Part shown: positions 35,508 to 47,396 of the stretch, piece by piece
Layout of the letters: each line of letters starts with the position of its first letter
Position numbering within the stretch: the stretch's first letter is position 1
NCBI GenBank assembly: GCA_036872755.1
Contig: JAVHNS010000005.1
Coordinates: forward strand, 1,984,001 to 2,048,000
DNA from: Orbilia blumenaviensis
Lineage: Eukaryota > Ascomycota > Orbiliomycetes > Orbiliales > Orbiliaceae
DNA length: 64,000 nucleotides
Direction of reading: 5' to 3'
Position numbers and translations under genes: made by a program
The notes under the pieces: model-generated
Told to the model about the DNA's origin: nothing
The model's input: only the letters and a program-made list of their open reading frames with translations
Databases searched by the model: none

Positions 35508-38324
35508 ATGATATTAGTTGCATCTCAAACTACTTCTCGGGGTTGGTATATATGATCATCTCAAAGCAGTACTCCTAACTCGGAACATCGAAAAGGGGTC
35601 CTAGAAACGTCATGGTATCATGAGTTCACGAATCCGGAATATTAACGAGAAGAGACAGTTTGCCATCTCTATAGTAGATAAGCCGTTAGCTCACATCACT
35701 TAGCAAGTTGATGAATACCAATAGCAACCAACTTCCACTACAGAGGTCCACAAAACCCTTGCTTTTAAATATCATCAAGCGAAATTGAAAATAACAGCCA
35801 ATATAATTCAAGCTTATAGCTCCCATGCTCCTAGTGCAGGATAACCAAGGTTTTCCGTGGGTATCAATATACTATACCGACGAATTTGAAAAGGAACGCT
35901 GAAATATCCAAATAAACATCTGTTATAGCGGTACCCGGTACAAAGAGAAAGAAATAAAAAAGCCCCGTAACGATTACAATTCAAGACCCCACGCCCTAAT
36001 AATGATATCACAACACCGCATTAAACAGACTTCTAACGTTGCAACTTATCACCACCAAAAATTCAAAATAGAAACTTATTAAACAGAACTACAGTCCACA
36101 ACATGGAACCGGCTCCAGGTGGCCGCCCAGAATCCGTTAAACCGCATATACTCCTCAAAACTGACAAAATCCAATACGCTCAGACCCAGATGCCGAAAGA
36201 TTATCGCGTGCAACGCCGAAACCCCCAGCACCGCGTGCAATATTTATCGAATTCGATCGCCCTCTTTTCGACAACTTTGCCGCATCGACAGGTAGTTGAA
36301 TCTGGCATACGGCGTGCCGATTGATAGTAATATAGAGTGCCGCAAGCATGGTGAAAAAATGAAATGACGCACATCTTCGCTGTATCTCTATAATATATTT
36401 CGTATAATATTTTTAATCTTGGAGAATTGCGAAGTCTCTGCCAAATTATCCGAGCTATGGGAAGTTCCTATGAGTTCGAAGATAGAGACCTTTAAGGCTT
36501 TGGATCTTTGAGGTTAAGCAGATCAATACTTTTGTTCGGGCATAATTGGTCTAGGACTGAGTGATCAATAAAAGTAGTATCCAGCCGGAACCATCAACTT
36601 AATCTAACGGTTTCTAAATATCGAAAGTAGGTGGGATTTATGGCAGTTCGCGTGCAGATTAAGTTAAACTACTCAAATATAGAGTTAGTTTAGTACTTAA
36701 AGAAGTATAATAAGCGACGCTGTGGTGTATCGCCGTGCATTTCCATTCCCGTTCCATTGATAGCAAACAAGAACCCAATCCCAGCTTTTCCGCATGTTAT
36801 TGTAGTACGAGCACAGCTAAGTTAAGTTGCAACATCGGCCACTACAGCTGTATGGGTAGTTTTATAGGTGCGGACACATGGATATAAGCGATTGGGCCCT
36901 TGGATGCATATTACACAAAGTTCGAAAACTAAGACATGCTCGTCATGATCATGGTAACACGAAATAGTCGATCCGTTAACTGTTGATATTCTTAAACTCG
37001 AGGGCACTTTGCATACGTACAAGCGTCCAAATCTTTCTAAAGTTTTCCACGACCCCTGCTTTTCCACCTATATAAGTATGGATTAATTTGTGATATATGT
37101 ATCCAGTGCGTGCTGTGGGAATAATACTTTGGTAGTTCGTTCGCACAACTAATTAAGTAAAGCGTGCACTTTTCGGGTTTAAACTTAATTACCTGCTTAA
37201 TCGGCTACCTAGCTAGGTAAATAGCTACCTTAAGTCGATACTAGTCGGCAAAGCTCATCTTGAATAGTTAAATATTTGTCTCGACACGTATCTGTAGGCG
37301 TATATTTGGCTAATTTTTCATATTCTGCGGTCTTAATGATTTTGGTAACATGCTATGTATCTAAATCTCAACCTTTTTACTTTTGTTTGAATGTTTGTAT
37401 CAGGAGGATTCTTTTTCTCACTTTTTACTATAGTTTAAGTGTCTAACGGACTCGGGCTACTGATAAAGAGTCAAAGATATATTTATGCATGCATATAGGG
37501 CCTATTTCATATCTATACACTAAATATTCCGTTACCAAATGCGTAATGTTCACCTTAACGGTAAAATCTATTTATTGGATCTTTGTGGGGCAATAGAGCT
37601 CCTGGCAGAAGTTTCGAATTCGATTCTTAAAAGCTTCTAAAGTTAAGGCTTATAGAGCGCATGACCCGGCCTGGCCTGGTGAACTGATACCGTGAGTCAT
37701 TGTAGCTTTTCGTCTGGGTTTGAAGCTATGCGCGCTAACGTGTTGGGCTTTGATACGAGTCTCGAGACTATATACAGAGAGAGTCCCTAGAGATATACAT
37801 ACTCGGGTTAACTAAATGTATTGAAACGATTAGACATATTAGCCTTTGGATACGTACCAAGTTGAGACTATGGTACTAGCCCGTTGATTTGTAGCTAGTT
37901 GGTCTCGGTTTAGAGAGAGCCAGGTTTTGTTCTCTGATGCTTTATTTTGAAGACCGGCCTTTGATATCATGATTCGATTCTTTGTTTACGCCTGTTACCT
38001 GTCCACCTCGGCAACCAAGCTCTGCCTGGAAACTTATTTATATACCCCCTCCGGAAAGCCAACCTAAACTCCTTCAATCCTACAAGTTACAAATATCAAT
38101 ACTAGTTTCGAACTTCTCAAGACTACACACCATCCTTCATCATCATTACCATCATCAATTCGCACCCCCCAATCATTTAGCAAAGGTAAGCATTGATATC
38201 CAATATCTCAGTGGTATTTCATCAATTGCTTTATCTACGATAGTAATAACTGAAATTATCTATTTCTGACAGCAACTTGGTTCAATCTTCACGAATACTT
38301 GGCTATTTGCCATCAATCGTCAAG
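35508..38324. other. 2.8-kb gene-poor stretch with a 5'-UTR intron near its end
   Basis: No gene is supported between 35508 and the next start. Locally AT-rich with short palindromes such as the CTAGCTAGGTAAATAGCTACC area near 37206-37232. The last 350 bp (37980-38324) is C-rich leader DNA; a good GT-AG intron at 38186-38272 (donor GTAAGC, acceptor CTGACAG) probably lies in the 5' UTR of the following F-box gene. Confidence 0.4.
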
Positions 38325-39521
38325 ATGCCTTCATTATCACTCATCTCGATGCCTTTTGAAATCCTCTTCGAAATCTTCAGTCAGACTCTTCTTACCGTTG
38401 ATGACAATGCTCGACTGCAAAGAGTTTGTAAAACTTTCCAACCAGCTGCGCAAGCGGCCAAGGGTCTTAGCTATCACTTCCGGGTTGACGCGTTCAGGTT
38501 TGAGCCGTGGCGATTCTTCCGCTATCTTCTCCAGAACCCTGAGATCGGACAGAAGATCACACAGATTGATGTCAGCTGGGAACGACGCGACGTCAAGAAT
38601 ATCCTTACTTGGACGAACCGCTGGAGCTGGGACGAAGAAGAACGAGTAAAAATTCAAACATTGATCTTCTTCGCTAAAAAGAAGTCGTTCGCCACGACCA
38701 TTGAAACCGCACTTAAGGGTTTCAATTCAGAAGCTCTACTTCCACTTCTCCTGCTATTCACTCCTAACTTGGAGCACTTGGATATGGGGGACACTGAGCC
38801 TTCGTTCCTCCTAATAGACATTTACAAAAATGCTCCACACGAAAGATGCTTTCCTCTACTCAATCGACTTGGTCGATACGTTATGCAGTACACGAGTAAC
38901 AACGGCACCTGGGATTCAAACAACATCGATGAGGTTCTAAAACTACACGAGCCTGATGCTGGGTCTCCCCAGCTTTGGTTGCACAAGAACATCAAGTTTA
39001 CAGTCTCCGGTTTCCAAAATCTCCGACATTTTGATCATGGGTATGGCCGTACTGAAATCCATGAAAATGATGCGGGGTATTATGGGTTCTACCTCGAAGA
39101 TCTCCTCCCGATCTTCTTTCTGCCAAAGATCGAAAGTATTCGCCTCTCTACCTTTGAAGTCTCCCCAGACGGCAAATTCTTCACAAAACTCGAGAAGTAT
39201 CTCGATATTGCCCAAAAGTCACCAGTAAAATATCTGGAGCTGGTTTACGCGCATGTGTACCTTCCGTTCTTGGTTGCTCTTGCAAATGCAACCGGGAATC
39301 TCGAGTACTTTTTCTGGTGCGGACATCCTGCTTTTTACGATTACTTCTCAGACGACGTCAATTATGTTCCAACCCTTATCAAAGCGTTCCTGAATAACAA
39401 TACCGAAACCCTCGAAAAGAGTCACTTCTTGCTTGTGGACCCTTCTTTGACCACCCTCCAACTACGCACTGTGGAACAGCTGGAATATGAACAAAAACTG
39501 CCGGGGTATCGTCTTCTTTGA
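38325..39521 (+). CDS. F-box protein
   Basis: Single coding exon, 398 residues. An N-terminal F-box is visible at about 4-50 (LISMPFEILFEIFSQTLL, then RLQRVCKTFQPAAQ). The rest is a family-typical irregular leucine-rich domain without clear repeats (HLDMGD, LRHFDHGYGR, YLELVYAHVYLPFLVALA). Likely SCF substrate receptor with unknown target. The open frame extends 48 nt upstream without an ATG; the ATG at 38325 is the first and follows the presumed leader intron. It is not obviously paralogous to the F-box gene at 40.7 kb. Confidence 0.8.
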   Translation: MPSLSLISMPFEILFEIFSQTLLTVDDNARLQRVCKTFQPAAQAAKGLSYHFRVDAFRFEPWRFFRYLLQNPEIGQKITQIDVSWERRDVKNILTWTNRWSWDEEERVKIQTLIFFAKKKSFATTIETALKGFNSEALLPLLLLFTPNLEHLDMGDTEPSFLLIDIYKNAPHERCFPLLNRLGRYVMQYTSNNGTWDSNNIDEVLKLHEPDAGSPQLWLHKNIKFTVSGFQNLRHFDHGYGRTEIHENDAGYYGFYLEDLLPIFFLPKIESIRLSTFEVSPDGKFFTKLEKYLDIAQKSPVKYLELVYAHVYLPFLVALANATGNLEYFFWCGHPAFYDYFSDDVNYVPTLIKAFLNNNTETLEKSHFLLVDPSLTTLQLRTVEQLEYEQKLPGYRLL

Positions 39522-40660
39522 AGGCTTTACCTTAGCAAACCACTTTGATCTATCTCCAGATATCCGCTCAATTCTAACGAAAGCACCATGAATACAGCGA
39601 CTCCTTTACAAGTAAGAAAAAACCAGACCCAAAATATAGAGGAGCGCGATATTGACTAAACACAGGCACATGAAGCATCACCACCACATCCATTTTGTTA
39701 TGACAAAGTTGACATCAAAGCAGGAACAACCCTCTTCACCTATATGCCTATAGCTACCTCACTTCGATTACCATTGATAACAGATTTTCCCTCATATACG
39801 ATCCTCCTGCATGCCCAACATTTGTTACCCCTACTACGCCATCTACAATACAAAACCTTGAAAAATTAGTGCTTGACCGTTTTCATGTATTATAATATCC
39901 ATAAAATCGATCAAATTCTATGGCGCACTTTTTATAGTTATAGTAATTAGCAGTATATGGGAGCGTAGAGCCTGGGGTGTGTTGTTAGGTGTGTGGTATT
40001 CTGAGATCGCCCTGGTTACGAGACCGGGTCGCTGCCAATTGGGGGCTAACATTTCTGGGTGACCTAAGCATAATGTTACCACTCATATGGCCGATTGGAT
40101 TCAACAGCATCTCGTCAGTAATGTGCAAGGCGCGGAATGTGCGTAATAATGCGTGTAATGCCTTTCGAACAGCTTCTCGTTATTCGATTTCATAGCCACC
40201 CAATTGACGGGCTGCCCCCTAGTTAGTTGTCAGGAACTAACGACATGAGCTAGATCTAGATCTCTTGCACTAATGATTGGAGCCAGGCAAGTGGACGGCT
40301 TTGATCGATTCTATCCGAGCTGTGCTGTGCAGACACCAGCGCGTCGGAACGCTGCCCGGCATTTCTGCCTAATTTTCCGTGTCGAGATCCGTTTTCTAGA
40401 ACAGGAGCGGCCAGGGGTCGGGTCAACTAATGCCGCTGTGGGGCGCAGCTTGACCTGTTCAGTAGCCAGTAGCACATCATTAGCTCGTGTATCTCGTAAC
40501 CCCCAACCATCCATCAAGCATTTTGCAATCGGTTAAATAAGCACTTTTTCAATTCTCAAAGACCACGGCAGCATTACCATTTCTTCCTTAACATCTACGT
40601 TATCCCAAGGCAATTCAACACCCCTTCTACCAGTTCGAATTTACAATCGATTCTTACAAA
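39522..40660. other. intergenic between two F-box genes
   Basis: About 1.1 kb, no coding signal. C/T-rich leader DNA occupies roughly 40560-40660 before the next start. Confidence 0.35.
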
Positions 40661-41593
40661 ATGGCACTGCGTGCGAGCATGTCCATATTTCGGGGCAATG
40701 GCCCTCGCAAGTCGTTTGCACCAACAACGCCATCAGTATTCCTTATCCCCGAGGTACTGGAACTGATCATGCTAGAACTTCCAGCAGTTACCATTCTCAC
40801 AACTTGCAGAGGCGTTTGCAAGGCCTGGAAATCTCTCATAGAGACAGCACCAGATCTCAAATACTATTCTTTAACTGGTCTCAAGCGATCAAAGCAGCGG
40901 CAAGCTGAAATTGCAGCTCGTCAGTTACCTTCTCAAACAATCACACCAATGGCACTGACTGTGCTATCCACTTTTTGGAAGAAATTGGCTACCAACGGGA
41001 TCAATGATGGTCTCTATGTCGTCAATGAAAGACCGGGAGTCTATGCCAGCAATCGTCGACGTCACCCTTGCTATCCAGTCTTCTTTGTTTTGACGTTGCC
41101 TCTCCAGGGAACGATCTGTACTATCAGGTGGCTGGCGAACCGAAAGAAGGGGCCGAGTGTGGAGAAAGACCGTCGAAAACTCCGGACTGATATGAGGTCC
41201 ATTTATAAGAAATTTGCGGGAGCGACGAAACTTATCCCATTGATTGATCCTGACCTCGACCGGAAAATGATTTTGGATGTAGCAATTGAAGAACAGTCGA
41301 ACTGGGGGTACATCTACCGTAAAAACGGTGTTCAATCGGAAGAAATTCCAAAGCTCGACCCCAATGACATCATTCCAGAGCCGTGGTCGAAGGTGATGTC
41401 AGCCCTTGCAAAAACAGTCTACGAACAAGCGCCGAATCCAACATGGGGCGAGAATCCGAAGTTCTGGTGCAATTTTGTGTATGAGTATCTAGATGCGAAG
41501 AGGGAGAAGAAACATCATCTGGAGGAGGTTGTGTTTGGGAGCCTAAAGCCATTTGATGTTGTCGTTGGAGAGTCTCAGCTTTCAGTGACTTGA
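40661..41593 (+). CDS. F-box protein
   Basis: Intronless, 310 residues. The F-box is at about residues 24-65 (VFLIPEVLELIMLELP, then TCRGVCKAWKSLIETAPDL), the common fungal arrangement. A Lys/Arg-rich middle follows (WLANRKKGPSVEKDRRKLRTD), then a mixed C-terminal part ending in QLSVT. I recognise no substrate-binding repeat. Probable SCF adaptor; target unknown. The ATG at 40661 is the first in frame after a C/T-rich leader; MSIF seven codons later is an alternative. Confidence 0.75.
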   Translation: MALRASMSIFRGNGPRKSFAPTTPSVFLIPEVLELIMLELPAVTILTTCRGVCKAWKSLIETAPDLKYYSLTGLKRSKQRQAEIAARQLPSQTITPMALTVLSTFWKKLATNGINDGLYVVNERPGVYASNRRRHPCYPVFFVLTLPLQGTICTIRWLANRKKGPSVEKDRRKLRTDMRSIYKKFAGATKLIPLIDPDLDRKMILDVAIEEQSNWGYIYRKNGVQSEEIPKLDPNDIIPEPWSKVMSALAKTVYEQAPNPTWGENPKFWCNFVYEYLDAKREKKHHLEEVVFGSLKPFDVVVGESQLSVT

Positions 41594-42321
41594 AACCGCT
41601 GGATTGCAATGATAGAGTTGTATCACGTTTTGAGAGCACGTTATTGTCCGGTTTTGGATGTTAGCACCATGTATAATAGTAGATCGATATATTGATATCG
41701 AGATAGATCCCGGCATGTTCGGTCAAGCTTATCCTGTTCCAGGTCTGCCTTGGAATTAAACCCAGATATAGGACGCGGCGTCAGCGCGAGCTGAAGTGCA
41801 CTTCTGTGCCTGGATTGGGGCTATTCACGTCGTTTTCAACCTAACGCGCAAAGGCCCCTTTCAAGGGTGACGGGTAGAACAGACCAATCAGGTCGCGTTA
41901 TTAGCACTTGGGTTTCCCAATTAGGAACACTAATCAAAGAATCTCGAAACCAACTCCCAATTTAAAAGTCAATGAGTGCCCACCATTCTCGTTTCTTTCC
42001 TCTCTTCTTCTGGATAGGCTGTGCTCTCTTCTCCATTCACTTCATTTCATCACCAGCTTCATCTTCAACGTCGTGTCTAACGGTCTTTCCGACTTCTATC
42101 CACTCCTTCGACCACGTTATCGCTATATCTAAAGCCACGCTTCGACGAATTCCACGATTTACACGATCGGCGCCTAGAGAATATCGACGCAACACATCTC
42201 GTTGTTTGTTTACCATCCTCATCCCATCCCTCCGTCGAATCCAATCTTCGTGCCTCGGCAGCCCACCACAATATCATCACCACCACGACCACCTCCATCT
42301 CCACTTTAGTCACCAGTAACC
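41594..42321. promoter_or_regulatory. CDC6 upstream region with ACGCG (MBF-type) cores
   Basis: Three ACGCG cores occur within 130 bp: ACGCGG at 41773-41778, AACGCGC at 41843-41849 and, on the other strand, AACGCG at 41894-41899. ACGCGN is the core of the MluI cell-cycle box bound by MBF in yeasts, which drives G1/S genes including cdc18/CDC6. Use here is inference from site sequence and gene identity. A pyrimidine-rich leader fills 41990-42320. Confidence 0.4.
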
Positions 42322-44401
42322 ATGGCTACCGCCGCCACTTCCCTCCGAAAGAGGACACGCTCTGCATTTGAGGTTGATGGTACGGGCTACTATGTCAATT
42401 TCTTGTGTTGTCCATTGTGTTGTCCTATGTGGAACTAACATACACCGCCTTCGTTGCAGTCTCAGAGCCAGCTAAACGTCGAGCCCCTCGACGGGCAGCG
42501 ACAAAAGCTAAAGAGAATCTAATCACAATCTTTACACCGATTGAAGATGCACTTGCTGCTGAGCAGTTAGAAAGAGAAGCCCGCGAAGATGTTATGGACG
42601 TTGATGCCAAATCTTCTCCACTTAAGCCAATTAGTCCATCCAAGAAGAATGTTATGTCGCCCAAAGTGAATGACACATTTAAGGTCTCGAAGCCAAGTAT
42701 GATATTCTCTCTATCTCTCTCTTTTTTTTCCCATCGTCTACGGTTTTTTTTGTGTCTGTCCATGCTAATTGGGATGGCTGGTTTGCAGCATTCAATTTTG
42801 AACCCACCAAGAATGTTGCTCCCTCGACACCAAGCAAACGCGACCGAGTCCAAGTCCTTCCAATCACCCCACGACATCGCGTGCTTGATGCGAAACGGAC
42901 TCCAAAAACTCCAGCCGGTCGGGTAATCGATGTTCTCACTCCGGGGACGCCGGTTACACCGTCTTCTAGAACGATCTTCACATCTGGAAAAAACTTGTTT
43001 GTTCGTAGTACGGCGCCTGGAAAACTGGTAGGACGAGAGAAGGAGCGTGCGCAGCTTACCGATTTCTTGAAGAACAAATTGGAAAAGAAGGTTGGAGGAT
43101 GTATGTACGTCAGTGGACCGCCCGGTACCGGAAAGAGTGCCCTCCTATCAGAGGTTATCACCGATCTTACAACGGAGGGTGTCAAGATGGTATACTTCAA
43201 TTGTATGGCGACCAAGGACCCTAAGGATATCTACTCCAAGCTCGCTGAGGACTTCCTTGGTGACGAAGCCGTCATGGGAAATTACGTTGATGCTTTGGAG
43301 AAACTATTTGTCCCCAGGAAAAGGTCAACCGCGAATGTCTCTATCATAGTATTGGATGAGATGGATTCGCTGTTGACTAAGGACCAGGAAATTCTCTACA
43401 AAATCTTCGAATGGTCCTTCGAGAAAAACTCAAAGCTTGTGCTTGTGGGTATCGCAAACGCTCTCGACCTAACGGACCGTTTCCTCCCTCGACTTAAGGC
43501 CAGGAACTTTGAACCAATCCTGCTTCCTGTGCTACCATATTCTGCAGAGCAGATTGCTCAAGTCGTTACTTCCAAGCTCAAGAGCTTGAATGACGAATCG
43601 TGTGATGCGACGTGGGTCCCTTTAATTCACCCATCCGCTATCACACTCTGCTCGAAGAAGGTTGCACAGTCGACTGGTGACCTAAGGAAATGCTTTGATA
43701 TCTGTAGGAAAGCAATTGATATGGTGGAACACGAGACTAGGACAAAGATGGTACAGCAATCTCAGGCAGAACAGAGTGCTCCGTCCGGTGTCGAGAATAC
43801 CCCCACTAAAGGAAGTGCACCAATGGTTATTACACCATCGGTTACACCACGGAAGCCACTTGCTGAGACTGTGGTTGATGCCAACGCCCCTGTTCCTGTT
43901 AAAGCTGGAACGCGACCAAATCCTCTTCAGGCTCTTACAGCACTCTCTGCCCCACGCGCGTCTCTAGCACATATTGCACGTATCTCCACGACATCTTTCG
44001 GCATCACTTCGAACACACGATTAAAGACATTGAATATCAACCAAAAAGCCGTCGTATGTGCATTGGTAGTTTTGAGCCGGAAGGTCAATGGTGGTGGTGT
44101 GCTTGTCAAGGAATTGTGGCAAAGATACCTGGAGCTTTGCAAATCGGATACTGTCTTGTTTCCGACTGTCACGAAGATGGAGTTTTTGGATATTTTGAGT
44201 GGATTGGAGGCTGCTGGTGTGGCTGAGATCAGCGGGGGCAGCGGGCCGACTGGTGTGCTTACACCTAGCAAGAGAGGGAGAGGAAAGGCCGCCGGAAAGG
44301 ATGAGAAGATGATCAGAGCTACAGTTAAGGAGGAGGAAGTCAAAACCGTTGTTGGACAGGATGGCGGGCAGGTTTTGTTGAAGATGTTTAGTGAAGCATA
44401 A
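42322..44401 (+). CDS. CDC6: Cdc6/Cdc18 replication-licensing AAA+ ATPase
   Basis: Loads MCM helicase onto origins together with ORC and Cdt1 in G1. Exons 42322-42379, 42460-42696 and 42789-44401 give 635 residues. The N-terminal 200 residues are disordered and carry many S/T-P sites (ITPRHR, TPKTPAGR, LTPGTPVTPSSR), the CDK-controlled part of the family. The AAA+ domain has Walker A GPPGTGKS at about 208-215 and Walker B VLDEMDSLL near 288, then sensor-1 GIANALDLTDRFL. After a Pro/Thr-rich insert comes the Cdc6 winged-helix domain (LNINQKAVVCALVVLSRK onward). A basic/acidic tail ends it. Orc1 is excluded because the BAH domain is absent. Confidence 0.93.
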
Positions 44402-44735
44402 ACGCTCGAAGATCTCCATTGGGCCATTTCTTTCATGCTATTTGGTTATGCTCCCTTGTCTGATTGTTTTTCTGTTGACCGTTATAATGCAGACCGCTAT
44501 TGAAAATCCTTTTTATGCTTGTTTCTTTCTTCCTTTCTTTTTTTTAGCGACTCTTTCAATACCTCATACAGCGATGCATGCAGAAAGACCTAAATCCATG
44601 TTTAAATGATGGCATTATTAATGACGATAAGGCAGGATGAGGAGACTTTGTTAACTTTTTGAGTTTTTTGTTTTGTATATATATACGCAGGATTATTGTG
44701 ACTACAAGATACCTTTCTCGAGATATTTTTATCAT
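44402..44735. other. intergenic, convergent 3' ends
   Basis: 334 bp between two convergent stop codons; T-rich stretches suited to 3'-end formation, no gene. Confidence 0.4.
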
Positions 44736-45589
44736 CTAAGTCCATATCGCACGAACTTCGCACTTCTGCACTTCACATCTCCACCCTTGATGACTCTCAC
44801 TAGTTTTCATCACGATCCTAAGCTCATCCTCAGGCTTTAGATCTCTTATAAACTGCCCATTCGGGCTCCAACCACCCTTATACCACCTCTCCATCTTCGC
44901 AACCGCATTATCCAGCCCACCTTGTACTGAAAGCCCCACTTCCCATTTCGCGGAAAGACGGTCATCAAGCTCAAATACATTCACATCCCAAGTGACCACA
45001 AAATCCTCCCACATCCTCCCCGCATGTTTGTTTCTCTGTAGCAGCCAGCTACCGACCATGTATTTCTTATCTTTAACAACTAATTTACTTGCATCTAGTT
45101 CCCAGCTATTGCCAGCGAGGTGTATATCTCGACCAGTGGGTTTTGGGCCTTTCGCTGGTCGCCAGAGTTCGACGTCGAACCAGGACCAAGCGCCCTTGAA
45201 AGTACCCCAGTCATCGTAACTAGAGCTCCAGCCTTGGTCCCTGGAGCGCAAGACGAAGGTTAGAGATCGTAGAGTTGTGAACGCTGGAAGGTTGAATGTT
45301 AGGTAGGTCTTTTGGGCGTCAGATACGGTTTCGGGAGTTGTGCATGAAGCTATTATGGGCTATTCGGAGATATTCAAATTTAAGAGGTGATTAGTGATTT
45401 TGGTTTATATATATATTAAAATACTTGGAGGTTCTTTCTCCTAAAAATTAAGGTTATTTAGGTATCACTTACGCCGTAGACATCATGAGGATTTGTGGCC
45501 AGTTCTATGATAGCGTTCTCGATGTCATCTGCTGTAGTGCTGGATTCCTCGAGCCCGTCGAATATTAGATCCCAATTTTGGACGAACAT
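44736..45589 (-). CDS. uncharacterised fungal protein, two exons
   Basis: Exons 45473-45589 and 44736-45359 join in phase 0 to 246 residues, with a GTAAGT donor and a clean AG. I do not know its function. The protein is Trp-rich and appears all-beta: an N-terminal acidic segment (DGLEESSTTADDIENAII), then FTTLRSLTFVLRSRDQGWS, WSWFDVELWRP and WEDFVVTWDVNV. The RSRDQGWSS...GTF...W block is one I associate with several uncharacterised fungal proteins, perhaps of beta-sandwich type. No signal peptide or membrane segment. Codon use looks normal. Confidence 0.7.
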
Positions 45590-45810
45590 TTCAAGGTCAC
45601 GGGTAATGATGTGACTTGGTAAAGGTTATCTGTCAGGAATGCAATGTTGTGACCCTTTCGTGATCCGATTTCTCTAAATTCTTAATTATTGCCCCGCCCA
45701 TATGGCCGTATATTATTACTGCTGGCTCTGGTGTTCATAAACGGGTTTTGTGCTGTTTGCTTCTAGGTGAGTGCACAATTATGTTAATTTAACACATTTA
45801 TGCCAATGTA
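45590..45810. other. intergenic left of the MITE
   Basis: Short AT-moderate spacer upstream of the unknown gene; holds its promoter. Nothing else seen. Confidence 0.3.
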
Positions 45811-46107
45811 CGGTGCGCCATAGAGACCACCTCGGGACAAAATACAAAATGCAACATTTACAATTTGCACAACACAAATTCAACAATTTTGCTTGCAAAC
45901 CAATAAATTTGGCGAAATCTCAAAATTTCGGTTGAAATCGCAAAAGTTACAACGAAAAGTATTTCTGATGTTTTTTTGAATGTTTAAATTGTTGCGGTTT
46001 TATTTTGATTTTTTAAATTTTTGATTAATATTATTGAATTTGTGTTGTGTAAGTGCGCGGATGTTGCATTTTGTATTTTGTCCCGAGGTGGTCTCTATGG
46101 CGCGCTG
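45811..46107. mobile_element. 297-bp MITE with 47-bp terminal inverted repeats and TA duplication
   Basis: The left end (45811-45857) and the reverse complement of the right end (46061-46107) match at 45 of 47 positions, the two mismatches being at positions 2 and 4. Inside these, a second partial match (ACACAACACAAATTCAA) extends the pairing. The element is bounded by TA on both sides (45809-45810 and 46108-46109), the target duplication of Tc1/mariner-type elements. The interior is AT-rich and non-coding, so it is non-autonomous. The near-identity of the arms suggests recent movement or gene conversion. No transposase is in the window. Confidence 0.85.
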
Positions 46108-46777
46108 TAGCCAACGAGACCAGGTTTATGCAAGTTTCAACACCAAAGTCTCAAAAATACCTACCTAAGGGCCCCGGCCAACTTAAACCTCAGGATTTTA
46201 AAAACAGTCAGGATATCAATATAAGTTTATGAAACCAGAAGATGATGTAATTATAAATTTCATAGAAGAATTTTGAATACAATTTTAAAATTTGTATTCA
46301 TGTCATAATATAGTAGCACAACTCACCCATATCCAACTATTGTACTGTTGCCTTTTGATCCCGCGACAGAATTCGTAAGCCAAACCTTTCAAACCATGAT
46401 TATACTATGGTTGTATGATATCGAGTTAAAATATATTTTCCATGTATAAGCTTAAACGTATGACGCATTGCTTCACATTTTTACTTAACCACCTACCTTC
46501 GAGCAATATTTTGATACCTGGCATACACATGGGGAACTGAACATCTTCTTGGTACCGCCCATCCAAAAATACTATCCTGACTGTAAGGATGGAGTGAATG
46601 AGGATGATAACAGCATATTCTACAGCGCTCAGGTCATTCGTTTGGCCTAAGCGACATTGAGGAGCCTAGCTATAGATTTAAGGGATCTTATAGGCAACAG
46701 AACCAAGTTAAAGTGACTTTGAGCTCGACACAAGCGTCTTTTTGCAAGCAGAGATCGTTCCTGATCACTAATTCCGC
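46108..46777. other. intergenic right of the MITE
   Basis: About 670 bp, AT-rich, no coding signal. It is the 3' side of the small minus-strand gene. Confidence 0.3.
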
Positions 46778-47396
46778 CTATACAAGCCTTTTGTAAAGCT
46801 CCCGAAGGATTTTGATATACATGGGAGGGTTCCCGTAATCAATCCCCGCCTTTCCTCCAAATCCAATTCCATGAGGTATGTAACCTATTTCATCAGGATC
46901 GAGCGTTGCATCGGAAGGAGGGATTTCCTTAGCGCGTTTGAGCGAGGCCAAAAATTTTGATAGATCTTCTTTCTTTACACCCTTATCTGCCTTGCGAATG
47001 CTCTCAAGTGTGGTACCTAAACCTCTGGCAATAGCTTCGATCTCGTCTGAAGAGTATCCGGGGTTGTCCTTCTTCTCGAGTTCTCCAACAAGTGTCTCCA
47101 CTAACTCAAGGAGTGATACAATTTGCGCTTTTTCATTTGTCGTTAAGGAAATAAGACTCATATCAGGCGCAGTCGCAGCGTTCTGGTGTTTTTTTAACAA
47201 GGTCTTCGATAAATGGCGAGATAGTGGATAATATCCTCGGCGTAACCGACCATAGTTCACCTTGGGATTTGTTGTCTAGAAAATCCCTGAGGTTTGTTTT
47301 GAGGGACTTGTTGATCTCGGGATCAGATAGGGGGGACAGTTCATTGTCATAATTTGAATTATCTAGGGAATTCATGTTCGGATATCTGTAGTGCAT
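46778..47396 (-). CDS. small uncharacterised protein, possibly frameshifted or mis-split
   Basis: Two overlapping minus-strand frames. The upstream one (ATG at 47396, ends 47163) gives 77 residues; the downstream one is open from 47260 to 46778, with an ATG at 47161 giving 127 residues. The first reads like an ordinary acidic helical N-terminus (NSLDNSNYDNELSPLSD, then ILSTISPFIEDLVKK). The second continues as a helical protein (KAQIVSLLELVETLVGELEK, ending MYIKILRELYKRLV). They overlap at a run of seven A, so one protein of about 205 residues interrupted by an indel is possible. So is an intron with a weak GTTACG donor (64 nt, ending CACCAG), or two separate frames. I recognise no family. 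Confidence 0.45.
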
